26,482 nucleotides of DNA, from NCBI GenBank assembly GCA_016285415.1, contig JAEEQU010000005.1:1-26482 (forward strand), in the 5' to 3' direction. The notes beneath the pieces were generated by a model that worked only from the letters and a program-made list of their open reading frames with translations, did no database searches and had not been told where the DNA came from. Every line of letters begins with the position of its first letter. Position 1 is the stretch's first letter. The position numbers and the translations under genes were made by a program. The stretch comes from Alphaproteobacteria bacterium. Lineage in GTDB: Bacteria; Pseudomonadota; Alphaproteobacteria; Rs-D84. Shown here piece by piece: positions 1-7,954 of the stretch.

Positions 1-396
1 ATGCGCCGCAACCGTTAATGTAGAATTTAATAGTAAAACACCCTGCTCTGCCCAATGGGTTAAATCGCCATGCGTTGTACTTGGTCGCCCAAGGTCTGTT
101 TCAATTTCTTTATAAATATTCACCAATGATGGTGGTGGCGTAATTCCATCAGGAACCGAAAAACACAAACCATGTGCTTGCCCTGGTTCATGATATGGGT
201 CTTGGCCAATAATCACAACGCGCACAGAATCAAACGGGCATAAATTAAACGCATTAAAAATATTCTTTGGGGCCGGATAAATCTTTTTACCCGCCAAATA
301 TTCCCCGCGCACGAAATCGGTTAGTTTAATAAAATAATCTTTATCAAATTCATCCGCCAATACGCGTTTCCAAGATTCTTCTATTTTTACATCCAT
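1..396 (-). CDS. ung: Uracil-DNA glycosylase, family 1 (3' end cut off)
   Basis: Base-excision repair enzyme that removes uracil from DNA in the cytoplasm. The first 132 residues are present and the rest lies beyond the left edge of the window. Translation from the ATG at 394-396 gives MDVKIEESWKRVL at the start and the family water-activating motif GQDPYH at residues 64-69, so Asp66 is the expected catalytic residue. LLLNSTLTV at 121-129 matches the uracil-recognition strand, with Asn124 as the uracil-binding asparagine. A GGTGG stretch lies 6 bases before the ATG. The gene starts 9 bases after the stop of the HhH glycosylase-like gene, so the two are very likely co-transcribed and place two glycosylases side by side. 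The family call is firm. Only the completeness of the C-terminal half, including the second catalytic motif (HPSPLS), cannot be judged here. Confidence 0.95.
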   Translation of the reverse strand, partial: MDVKIEESWKRVLADEFDKDYFIKLTDFVRGEYLAGKKIYPAPKNIFNAFNLCPFDSVRVVIIGQDPYHEPGQAHGLCFSVPDGITPPPSLVNIYKEIETDLGRPSTTHGDLTHWAEQGVLLLNSTLTVAAH

Positions 397-405
397 TTTT
401 GCCAC

Positions 406-1035
406 CTATAATTTAATCAACCCAATTTGGCAAGATTTCCACAAAACAACATCAATGTATCCACGTGGCAATTTGGTATCACGCACCAAATGCGCAAACA
501 TATCATCACACGCGCGTTTTACATTCTGCGTTAATTTGTCTGTGCACGGTATTCCGCCGTATAGCGCACCCAACCGCCGAATCCAAACATCATATTTTAC
601 GGTATCCACCCCAAGATTACGTGCCAAATGATTCGCGGTTATTTTTCCTATATGTGGCAGGCGCGCCAAATAATTTAACTTTTCTTCATCAGTACCACAT
701 GCATAAAACCCATCGCATAATTGCGCACGATTTTCCCAAATTTTACAAATCGCATTTATTTTATTCTTATTATGAAACATTTGAAACAGCCCATCATAAT
801 CTGCGCCATTTTCGTAAATATATTCCATAATATTTTTGTGAATACGTTTTGCGGTCTTTTGCGAAAAACCACCAGCCAAAATTACATACGCGCACATCGC
901 CGCAAATTCATCACATTTAACGCGTCGTGGATGTGCCAAGTTTTCACGAATTTCATCAAAAGATTGATTATCACTATCGGCGCCCAGCGCACGAATTTGT
1001 TTTTCCAAATCAAAAAACCACGCGGCATCAAACAT
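406..1035 (-). CDS. HhH-GPD superfamily DNA glycosylase-like protein
   Basis: A 209-residue protein, probably a base-excision DNA glycosylase. The segment LPHIGKITANHLARNLG at about residues 130-146 is a helix-hairpin-helix, followed by VKYDVWIRRLG, which places an aspartate where the catalytic Asp of Nth, MutY, AlkA and Ogg sits. The lysine used by bifunctional Nth-type enzymes falls one position off (GKI rather than RKT), so lyase activity is uncertain. There is no C-terminal four-cysteine iron-sulfur motif. An in-frame extension upstream to 1143 is open but runs inside the neighbouring gene. I chose the ATG at 1033-1035 because it overlaps the upstream stop as ATGTTTGA and has GGAG about 11 bases upstream, the usual arrangement of translational coupling. 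The exact subfamily (Ogg/AGOG-like, AlkA-like or MagIII-like) is not recognised. Confidence 0.7.
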   Translation of the reverse strand: MFDAAWFFDLEKQIRALGADSDNQSFDEIRENLAHPRRVKCDEFAAMCAYVILAGGFSQKTAKRIHKNIMEYIYENGADYDGLFQMFHNKNKINAICKIWENRAQLCDGFYACGTDEEKLNYLARLPHIGKITANHLARNLGVDTVKYDVWIRRLGALYGGIPCTDKLTQNVKRACDDMFAHLVRDTKLPRGYIDVVLWKSCQIGLIKL

Positions 1036-4000
1036 TACCAGTATTACTCCGTCCTTGTAAAATTTTGCGTCTGTACGCGGCAAGTGCAATTTCGTTATTC
1101 TGCTGTCTTGATGTGGTGTGTTTATTATTATCCATATCAACAACTTTCTGATTGCCCTTATTAAAATTGTCTATCTTATGCTGATTTTCATCTTTCTTTT
1201 GTTGATCTTCACGTTTCAGTAAATTATCCGGCTTTTGCGATAAATCTTTATTTTCCTGTTTCTTTTCATTTGTCTTATCTTTTTGGGCTTCTTCGCGTTG
1301 CATTTGATCCTCGGACTTGTCTTTGGCCAGATCTTTGTTCTCTGGCCTGCGCGACGCTAAGAACTCGTTTTCCCCCTGTTGAACAGGATCAACCTTGCTG
1401 TCATTGGCTTGCTCTTGTTCTGGACGTTGCCCCAGATTGAACATTTTGGAGAAATCTCGTGGTTGCTGCGACTGATCCTGCATAGATTGCTCTTGGGCCT
1501 TTTGATTTCCTAAATTAAAATCACCAAACATTTGTTGGAATCTTTCTTGCGGCGTCTGTTCATGACTGCCGTTATCGTTTTCATCCATTTGATCCAATTG
1601 TTCAATAACAACTTTCAATAATCTATCGGCACCATACCTAAAACTGTTATCTGTTGCACCTAATTCTTTGACCCTATCAAATACCTCCATATATTCTTTT
1701 TTCATATCTTCGGACAACAAGCCTTTTTTAGAAAGATCCTGAATTGCGAACATCATATTTTTAAAAGAATCTGGATCCCGATCATTATGTTTTGCCACAA
1801 CATCTTGTAACGCATTTACCAACGCTTCGCTCATTTCCGCAGTATTTTGGTTTGTCTGCACCTTATCTTGTCGAAGTTGTAAATCTTCTGGTTTCTGCGA
1901 TAAATCTTTATTTTCCTGTTTCTTTTCATTTGTCTTATCTTTTTGGGCTTCTTCGCGTTGCATTAAATCTGCGGGCTTTTGTGAAACATCCTTGACTTCT
2001 TGTTTTTTTGATAAATCGGCTGTATGCGGTGTTTCTTGGTTTGCGGGTTGATCAACTGGACCCTTTTGTCCCATATTAAAGTTAAATTTATCCTGTTGTT
2101 CTTTATCTTTTACTTGTTGCTGAGATTCTTTTGGTTCAACAGTTTTCCCTTTACCATTCTGTCTTTGTTTTTCATTTTCAGATTCTAACTTATCCAATTG
2201 ACCAAGAATAGCATTTTCTAGATGCATTACCTGTGCTCCAGTAAGATGAGGGCGTCCTTCGGCATCAAAAATTGCTTGGTAATCACGCATTATTTCTGGT
2301 GAAATAACTTTATCATCTGCCAACTTTTGCAATGCAGATTTCATTCTATCATACGCTTTACTGTCTGCCACTTTATCTATCTGTAAAGAATCTGACATAT
2401 ACAAAACATCCAACAATGCACTTATTTTTTTATCTTCTGGTTGAATCTCTTGTCCTAATTCTTTTGCCAATTCATTATTTATCATTTCTTTTGCTTTATA
2501 GGCAAACCAACCATCTCTACGGACACCACCTGCTTTTGATTGACCATATAAATCAAAGTATTTTTTTGCAACATCTTTCAACATTGGGTTGTTTTCCATT
2601 TCGGCAAAAAAATCTATATTCGTATTTGCTTGATTGGCACTAGAATTTAATCGCGCATCATAACGCTTGGCATACAAATCTTTTAATTTTTGTAATGCTT
2701 CTGCTTTGGTTTGTGGCCCGTGCTGTTGTTCTTTGGCATCGGCATCGCGTCTCATTTCTGGCGCGATATCTTTTGCCATTGGCTTTTTGGCCAATTTTTC
2801 TTCGGATGCCGCACCTTGTAATTGCTGTTTTACTTCTTGTTTTGTATTGGGTCCTAATTCTTTATTTATCATTTCCACCGCTTGCTTATAAAGCGCATCT
2901 TCGCCGGCACCAGCCTTTTGAAGTTTTTCACCTTCTGCAAAATACTTCTCTGTAAAATCTTGCAACACAGGTTCATGCAATGCGTCCCAATATTTTCGCC
3001 ATTTATCTAAATCATTTCTATCTTCGTTATATTTATCCAGGGCCTCTCTTAGATTTTCCAACGCCTTTTCTCTCGTCTGCGGGTCTTGCTGTTGTTCCGT
3101 TTTTGCTTGAATATCTTCACGCCTCAGCAAATCTTCAGGCTCTTGCGCAATGTCTTTTGCTTCCTCTTTCTTTGATAAATCAGGTGTATGCGCTGTTTCG
3201 CGCACCATTTGTTCTTCTTGAGTTTTTGTTTGTTCAGCGGTGGCCTGTTGCAAAACGTCTTGTTCTGGGGCTTTTGCTTTTGGGTCTTGTTGCCTAACTT
3301 GCGATTCTGGTTGTTTTATTTTCTGTTCTTGCGCAACATTCGGATAGTCTTTTTCTTTATCGGATGCCGCTTTTTCAGCCTCTTTTTTTTGCGCTTTTGG
3401 TTCTTGGTCCAACCCAATTTCTGAAAAGAATTGGTTCATAGAATTATCCAAACCACTCAAATTTTCAAAAACATCATCAAATGCAAAATTTACAGACTCT
3501 AACTTCTTCTGTTGTTCCGGCAAAGCAGCCATTGTTTCTTTGAATTGCTGACTAAACTTTAGCATATTATCTTCATCATAAGATTTGTTTAAATCTATGC
3601 CTTCCGCAATCTTCGCCAATGGTTCTAATTCTTGGGCCGTTGCCGCATAGGCAGGGCCACTAACATAATACATCTCGGATTTCGAGAAAATATCTGCATA
3701 ATGTTTTGCTCTTTTATATCGCCTTAAAATATCATTTTTCATATTTTCAAAGGCTTTTATCTGTTCTGGCGATAATGTTTTCGCCTGTTCTTTATCATAT
3801 TCGTCTGCGGCACGCTGGGCATCTTCTTCTATTTTGTCATTTATTTTCTTAAAGGCATTTGCAACACCTTCTATTGCCCGACCTATGATAGTCCCCGCAG
3901 AAGACAAAACACCTTCTTGTGATTGTTCTTGCCCTGCCATTGATTGTTGCGGACCTTCTTTTTCATTTTCACGATCCATTTTTCTGGCAATCGTATCTTT

Positions 4001-4573
4001 GAACGTATTATATGCTTCATCCTGTTTGCGCGGATCAAACATATTATTTTTCATAATCTGCAACGGTTCCATCAATTCTTTTGCCGTTTTTTCGGTTATT
4101 TTGTTTTCTGGCAATGCACGTTTTATTATTTTTCCAACCCGGCAGAATTCTTCCTGGGCATCCAACATATTGTACCGTTCTGAAAAAGCGCTGTAATATC
4201 TATCCATCGCCTCGGCTAGTTCTTGCAAAACATCTTTTGAATCATTGATTTCGTCTTCTTGGGCTTGGTTTGAATCCCAATTCAAAGAATTCGCTATTTT
4301 ATCATTTGCCTCTTCAACTATTTTATGATTTCTAACTGTAATTTCTTGTAACGCTTCAACATTCAAATAACCTGTGCGCAATTCTGTTTCAAACAATCCG
4401 TCATATTCACGATACATATCATCAGAAATAATTCTATCTTCATAGGCATCATTTATTACGCGTTTCAAACGCATTTTGATATCCATAGAACTATCATAAT
4501 CATATACGTTATCTAACGCCCGGATTAAATGAATTATTTCTTCTAATGTGTCTAGTGTTTGATTTTCATTCAT
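1028..4573 (-). CDS. Large Q/K/E-rich helical repeat protein, function unknown
   Basis: An unrecognised 1181-residue cytosolic-looking protein with no signal peptide or membrane segment. It is very rich in Gln, Lys, Glu and Asp and is predicted by eye to be helical with disordered linkers. Four degenerate copies of one helical unit can be aligned by eye, starting near residues 25, 140, 720 and 925. Each has a charged helix, then a hydrophobic-plus-S/T turn such as IISDDM, VISPEIM or LLSEDM, then a second helix. A second domain occurs twice (about 505-580 and 615-700), each copy ending in EMINKEL or EMINNEL. Between these lie linkers of the type KKQENKDLSQKP followed by D/E-L-x-x-R-E/Q, about six copies. 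It starts 36 bases after the 273-aa gene, with GGAG upstream of its ATG, and overlaps the glycosylase gene by 8 bases. A scaffold or secreted substrate are both possible; no function is assigned. Confidence 0.85.
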   Translation of the reverse strand: MNENQTLDTLEEIIHLIRALDNVYDYDSSMDIKMRLKRVINDAYEDRIISDDMYREYDGLFETELRTGYLNVEALQEITVRNHKIVEEANDKIANSLNWDSNQAQEDEINDSKDVLQELAEAMDRYYSAFSERYNMLDAQEEFCRVGKIIKRALPENKITEKTAKELMEPLQIMKNNMFDPRKQDEAYNTFKDTIARKMDRENEKEGPQQSMAGQEQSQEGVLSSAGTIIGRAIEGVANAFKKINDKIEEDAQRAADEYDKEQAKTLSPEQIKAFENMKNDILRRYKRAKHYADIFSKSEMYYVSGPAYAATAQELEPLAKIAEGIDLNKSYDEDNMLKFSQQFKETMAALPEQQKKLESVNFAFDDVFENLSGLDNSMNQFFSEIGLDQEPKAQKKEAEKAASDKEKDYPNVAQEQKIKQPESQVRQQDPKAKAPEQDVLQQATAEQTKTQEEQMVRETAHTPDLSKKEEAKDIAQEPEDLLRREDIQAKTEQQQDPQTREKALENLREALDKYNEDRNDLDKWRKYWDALHEPVLQDFTEKYFAEGEKLQKAGAGEDALYKQAVEMINKELGPNTKQEVKQQLQGAASEEKLAKKPMAKDIAPEMRRDADAKEQQHGPQTKAEALQKLKDLYAKRYDARLNSSANQANTNIDFFAEMENNPMLKDVAKKYFDLYGQSKAGGVRRDGWFAYKAKEMINNELAKELGQEIQPEDKKISALLDVLYMSDSLQIDKVADSKAYDRMKSALQKLADDKVISPEIMRDYQAIFDAEGRPHLTGAQVMHLENAILGQLDKLESENEKQRQNGKGKTVEPKESQQQVKDKEQQDKFNFNMGQKGPVDQPANQETPHTADLSKKQEVKDVSQKPADLMQREEAQKDKTNEKKQENKDLSQKPEDLQLRQDKVQTNQNTAEMSEALVNALQDVVAKHNDRDPDSFKNMMFAIQDLSKKGLLSEDMKKEYMEVFDRVKELGATDNSFRYGADRLLKVVIEQLDQMDENDNGSHEQTPQERFQQMFGDFNLGNQKAQEQSMQDQSQQPRDFSKMFNLGQRPEQEQANDSKVDPVQQGENEFLASRRPENKDLAKDKSEDQMQREEAQKDKTNEKKQENKDLSQKPDNLLKREDQQKKDENQHKIDNFNKGNQKVVDMDNNKHTTSRQQNNEIALAAYRRKILQGRSNTGNV
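1236..1304. repeat. 69-base exact direct repeat, copy 1
   Basis: Identical over 69 bases to 1896-1964, in the same orientation and 660 bases away, inside the 1181-aa gene. It encodes the stretch QREEAQKDKTNEKKQENKDL in frame. Sequence diverges on both sides, so this is a recent internal duplication or gene-conversion tract rather than a mobile element. Confidence 0.9.
1896..1964. repeat. 69-base exact direct repeat, copy 2
   Basis: Partner of 1236-1304. The distance of 660 bases is a multiple of three, so both copies are read in the same frame. Recombination between them would delete 220 codons without shifting the frame. Confidence 0.9.
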
Positions 4574-4609
4574 GCCTCAACTCCGCTTCCTTTCAGATTT
4601 GCACATGGA

Positions 4610-5431
4610 TTACATCCTTCTGCCATTTAAAATATCCCTGATAGTCAGTGAACCTGGATTAGTCGTTGTTTTTTTCACTGGGTTTTGCGCCCGCAATTTT
4701 GGATTAAATATAATCTCGCCATCTTCGTTTATAATAAAAGGCTTTTCTTTTATTTCTTGTTTAACTGCGAACTTTTTGCACCGTTCATATTCACGATTCA
4801 GTGTATTCACATAATTTTCTTGACCACTAAACGGTTGATATTCCAGTTCCGTAAATTGTCGCGCCAATTCAGATGGAATTTTTCTTGAATTGTTAAGAAC
4901 CGAATGAAAGTTTTTTACGGCCTCAATAAACCGATATTCGCTATCTGGATCCGAAGACACCAAAATTTCCAATAAAAATATCGCATCTTTGACGGCGTTT
5001 AACGCATCTTCAGAATATTTATTTGTGTGTTCTACCACAGGTTCCGCAACGGGTTCAACCACAACATCTGTATTTTCATTTTTTTTCTGCGGTACATCAA
5101 AAAACATTTTCTTTTTTGACTCAATTATATCAGAAATTATTTCCGCAGCCTGCATGTGTGCAGGTTCAACCACCTTGGGCAATTCCATACCATGCCGTAC
5201 CATTACTGCAGAAATTTGCTTTTCAATTGCATCCATATTTTCACGCAGCAATGTGCTATCTATTACCTCCTTGATATCTTGCTTCACATCAACCGGCGCA
5301 TCAGAACCACGCACCGCCTTTATAAAATCTAAACGTGCCTTATATTTATCCGGCGTATACTCCGACATTTCTGCCCTGTACATTTTGCCAATCCATTCAC
5401 TAACCAGATCAATAAATTTTTGTTTATCCAT
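4610..5431 (-). CDS. Helical protein of unknown function, gyrB operon
   Basis: An unrecognised 273-residue soluble protein that starts with MDKQKFIDLVSEWIG. It lies 26 bases after the gyrB stop and has a GGGG-rich ribosome site before its ATG. Two segments, DKYKARLDFIKAVRG (from about residue 29) and EYRFIEAVKNFHSVL (from about 160), each continue into a short turn and a second helix. They resemble the helical unit repeated in the neighbouring 1181-aa protein, so the two probably belong to one family or work together; this is a by-eye comparison. The C-terminal 40 residues (FIINEDGEIIFNPKLRAQN, then a short basic tail) look extended. No enzyme motif is visible. Position suggests co-transcription with gyrB, but says nothing certain about function. 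Confidence 0.8.
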   Translation of the reverse strand: MDKQKFIDLVSEWIGKMYRAEMSEYTPDKYKARLDFIKAVRGSDAPVDVKQDIKEVIDSTLLRENMDAIEKQISAVMVRHGMELPKVVEPAHMQAAEIISDIIESKKKMFFDVPQKKNENTDVVVEPVAEPVVEHTNKYSEDALNAVKDAIFLLEILVSSDPDSEYRFIEAVKNFHSVLNNSRKIPSELARQFTELEYQPFSGQENYVNTLNREYERCKKFAVKQEIKEKPFIINEDGEIIFNPKLRAQNPVKKTTTNPGSLTIRDILNGRRM

Positions 5432-5457
5432 TACTGCCCCCCTTGCAATCGATTAGT

Positions 5458-7857
5458 TTACACGTCCAGATTCGCATCCAATGCATTTTCAACGATAAAG
5501 TCACGACGCGGTTCCACAACATCGCCCATCAACATGGACACGACCGCATCGGCCTGGGATGCATCGTTCACAGTAACTTGGAACAAACTGCGGTGATTTG
5601 GATCCATTGTGGTTTCCCATAATTGTTCCGCATTCATTTCACCAAGCCCCTTGTACCGTTGAATCTTTAATCCGTTTTTCGCATACTCAAACGCGGTATT
5701 CAGCAAATTAAATGCACCCCAGATTTTTTGTGATTTTGTTTTAACCGTCAAAACCGTTGGATTTGCAAATGTATCCATCAATTCATCACGACCCGGTAAT
5801 CTGCGCCATGCACTGATTTCCGCAGAATTCAATTTTTCACGCGACAACAAATAACTTTCCGTAACACTGCGCAAGGTACGTGTAATTGTAATACCCGCAT
5901 CATTTGCAATAACCTTCCATCCACGTTCAAATTCTAATTCTTGGGCATCCAACATTTTCGCCGCCGCCGCACAGTTTTCAGCGGATTCATTATCAAACAC
6001 ACGGTTCAACGCCAACGCTTCAACAAACCGTAATGGCATTATATGATTCAGTGGTTGCAGAACATTACGCATATCCAAAACCAAATCAAGCAAGCGTTTT
6101 AAATCCGCCCCAGAAATTTGTGTTCCCGATGCAATTTGAACAACACCATCTGTTGCCAATTGATCCATTAAATAGTCATCCATTTCGCGTTGATTCTGCA
6201 AATAAATCTGCTGTTTGCCACGCGTCACGCCATATAGCGGTGGTTTTGCAACATAGATATAACCGCGTTCAATCGCCGCCGGCATATGACGATAAAAGAA
6301 CGTCATAAGTAATGTTTGAATATGTTGTCCGTCAACATCAGCATCGGTCATAATGATAATTTTATGATAACGCATTTTTTCAACATCAAAATCATCTTTA
6401 CCGATACCAGCGCCCATTGTGGTAATTAATGCACCAATCGTATCAGACGATAGCATTTTATCAAAACGCACACGTTCAACATTTAAAATCTTACCACGCA
6501 GTGGCAGAATTGCCTGTGTCTTACGGTCACGCCCCTGTTTCGCGGTACCACCAGCAGAATCTCCTTCAACAATAAATAATTCACACTTTGCTGGGTCGCG
6601 TTCACTGCATCCCGCCAATTTTCCAGGCAGACCGCCCAATTCTGGTCCTGATTTTTTACGCGATAATTCACGTGCTTTGCGGGCCGCTTCACGTGCGGTG
6701 GCCGCCTCTAAAATCTTGTCTATAATCAACTTGGCCGTTGCCGGATTTTCTTCCAAATACTGATACAACAATTCAGATGTTGTGTTTTCAACAATTGGAC
6801 GAACCTCGCTGGACACCAATTTATCTTTGGTTTGTGAACCAAATTTTGGATCTGGAATCTTGACACTGATAATACTGGTCAGACCTTCGCGGAAATCTTC
6901 CCCCGACAGATTGATATCTTTCTTGGTATTTTGTTCGGAAATGTATTTATTAATCGCACGCGTCAGACCCGCACGGAACCCCGCCAAGTGCGTTCCACCA
7001 TCACGGTTCGGAATATTGTTTGTAAAGCAAAGTGATGTTTCCGTATACGCGGTTGTCCATTGCAGAACAATTTCAATATATGAATCATCTATTTGCTTAA
7101 TCATTTGAATTGGATCGCGGTTTAACAATTCTTTTGATTTATCCAAATATGTTGCAAAACCCGCAAGACCATCTGTGGAATGAAATTCGCGTTCTTTTTT
7201 ATCGCCACCACGCAGGTCTTCCAAAATAATACGAACATTGGCATTTAAGTATGATTGTTCACGCAACCAGTTTTCAAGCGTATCAAAATTAAATTCTGTT
7301 GATGCAAATGTGTCTGGGGAGGGAACAAATGTAACCTCGGTCCCGTGTTCACGACCCGTTGTGTTTTCTGTAATTTTCAAATCCATTGTCGGAACCCCAT
7401 CGGCAAAGCGCATTTCGGCCTGTTTATCACCACGCCAAACCTTGACCTCTAACCATGTAGACAATGCATTAACAACCGACACACCAACCCCGTGCAGACC
7501 ACCCGAAACCTTGTACGCACCGTTTCCTTCGTTATCAAATTTACCACCGGCATGCAATTCGCACATAATCAATTCCAGCGCACTGCGTCCTGTTTCGTGG
7601 TTAATATCAAACGGCATACCACGACCATTATCACGGATTGTTGCACTGCCATCAGGATTCAATGAAACATAGACCGTATCGGCATACCCAGCCATCGCTT
7701 CATCAATAGAATTATTAACAACTTCGTAAATCATGTGGTGCAAACCCGAACCACCTTCGCCCACATCACCGATATACATGCCGGGACGTTTTTTTACCGC
7801 CTCCAGTCCCTTTAAAACCTTAATTGAATCACCAGTATATTCATTATTTACAGACAT
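5458..7857 (-). CDS. gyrB: DNA gyrase subunit B
   Basis: ATPase subunit of DNA gyrase, the A2B2 enzyme that introduces negative supercoils. The N-terminal GHKL ATPase domain is complete (KRPGMYIGD, EVVNNSIDEAMAGYAD, DNGRGMP, GGLHGVGVSVVNALS). The TOPRIM domain follows, with EGDSAGG near residue 430 and DADVDG near 504 (metal-binding). The C-terminal motif RYKGLGEMNAEQLWETTMDP is at about 730. The insert between TOPRIM and that motif, giving about 800 residues, is typical of proteobacterial GyrB. An upstream TTG at 7863 is in frame, but I prefer the ATG at 7855-7857 (799 aa): AAGGA sits 7 bases before it, whereas the TTG is only 2 bases from the same ribosome site. It heads a minus-strand array with the 273-aa, 1181-aa, glycosylase and ung genes. 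DGQHIQ replaces the commoner DGSHIR. Confidence 0.98.
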   Translation of the reverse strand: MSVNNEYTGDSIKVLKGLEAVKKRPGMYIGDVGEGGSGLHHMIYEVVNNSIDEAMAGYADTVYVSLNPDGSATIRDNGRGMPFDINHETGRSALELIMCELHAGGKFDNEGNGAYKVSGGLHGVGVSVVNALSTWLEVKVWRGDKQAEMRFADGVPTMDLKITENTTGREHGTEVTFVPSPDTFASTEFNFDTLENWLREQSYLNANVRIILEDLRGGDKKEREFHSTDGLAGFATYLDKSKELLNRDPIQMIKQIDDSYIEIVLQWTTAYTETSLCFTNNIPNRDGGTHLAGFRAGLTRAINKYISEQNTKKDINLSGEDFREGLTSIISVKIPDPKFGSQTKDKLVSSEVRPIVENTTSELLYQYLEENPATAKLIIDKILEAATAREAARKARELSRKKSGPELGGLPGKLAGCSERDPAKCELFIVEGDSAGGTAKQGRDRKTQAILPLRGKILNVERVRFDKMLSSDTIGALITTMGAGIGKDDFDVEKMRYHKIIIMTDADVDGQHIQTLLMTFFYRHMPAAIERGYIYVAKPPLYGVTRGKQQIYLQNQREMDDYLMDQLATDGVVQIASGTQISGADLKRLLDLVLDMRNVLQPLNHIMPLRFVEALALNRVFDNESAENCAAAAKMLDAQELEFERGWKVIANDAGITITRTLRSVTESYLLSREKLNSAEISAWRRLPGRDELMDTFANPTVLTVKTKSQKIWGAFNLLNTAFEYAKNGLKIQRYKGLGEMNAEQLWETTMDPNHRSLFQVTVNDASQADAVVSMLMGDVVEPRRDFIVENALDANLDV

Positions 7858-7886
7858 TGACAAATCCTTTCTTTTTTTGTATCAAA

Positions 7887-7915
7887 AACATAGCAAATTA
7901 TGGTATAATTGTAAA
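7887..7915 (-). promoter_or_regulatory. Predicted gyrB promoter
   Basis: On the minus strand, TTTACA (7910-7915) and TATGTT (7887-7892) are separated by 17 bases, and the spacer ends in TGC, giving an extended -10. The gyrB ATG lies 29 bases downstream of the -10. The spacer overlaps the -10 of the opposing promoter. Confidence 0.65.
7901..7909 (+). promoter_or_regulatory. Predicted promoter of the RusA-like gene
   Basis: TGG followed by a perfect TATAAT (7904-7909) on the plus strand is an extended -10 element. No convincing -35 is seen 16-18 bases upstream. It sits entirely inside the gyrB promoter spacer, so the two face each other. Confidence 0.55.
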
Positions 7916-7954
7916 GAAAAAAGAAAAATAAAAGCAAAATAAAAGGAAACCAAA

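Noticed and set aside
1036..1143. Upstream in-frame extension of the glycosylase-like gene by 36 residues
   Set aside because: It lies wholly inside the 1181-aa gene in another frame, has no glycosylase-like sequence, and the ATG at 1035 has a coupled-overlap arrangement with a ribosome site.
1206..2040. CRISPR-like spaced repeats
   Set aside because: The repeats are coding, unevenly spaced and in frame with protein linkers; no cas genes are present.
2667..4196. Several plus-strand open frames opposite the 1181-aa gene
   Set aside because: They lie antisense to a repeat-rich gene, show composition-driven hydrophobic sequence without motifs, and have no ribosome sites or promoters.
7858..7863. 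TTG start of gyrB two codons upstream
   Set aside because: The AAGGA site is only 2 bases from it, whereas it is 7 bases from the ATG at 7857.
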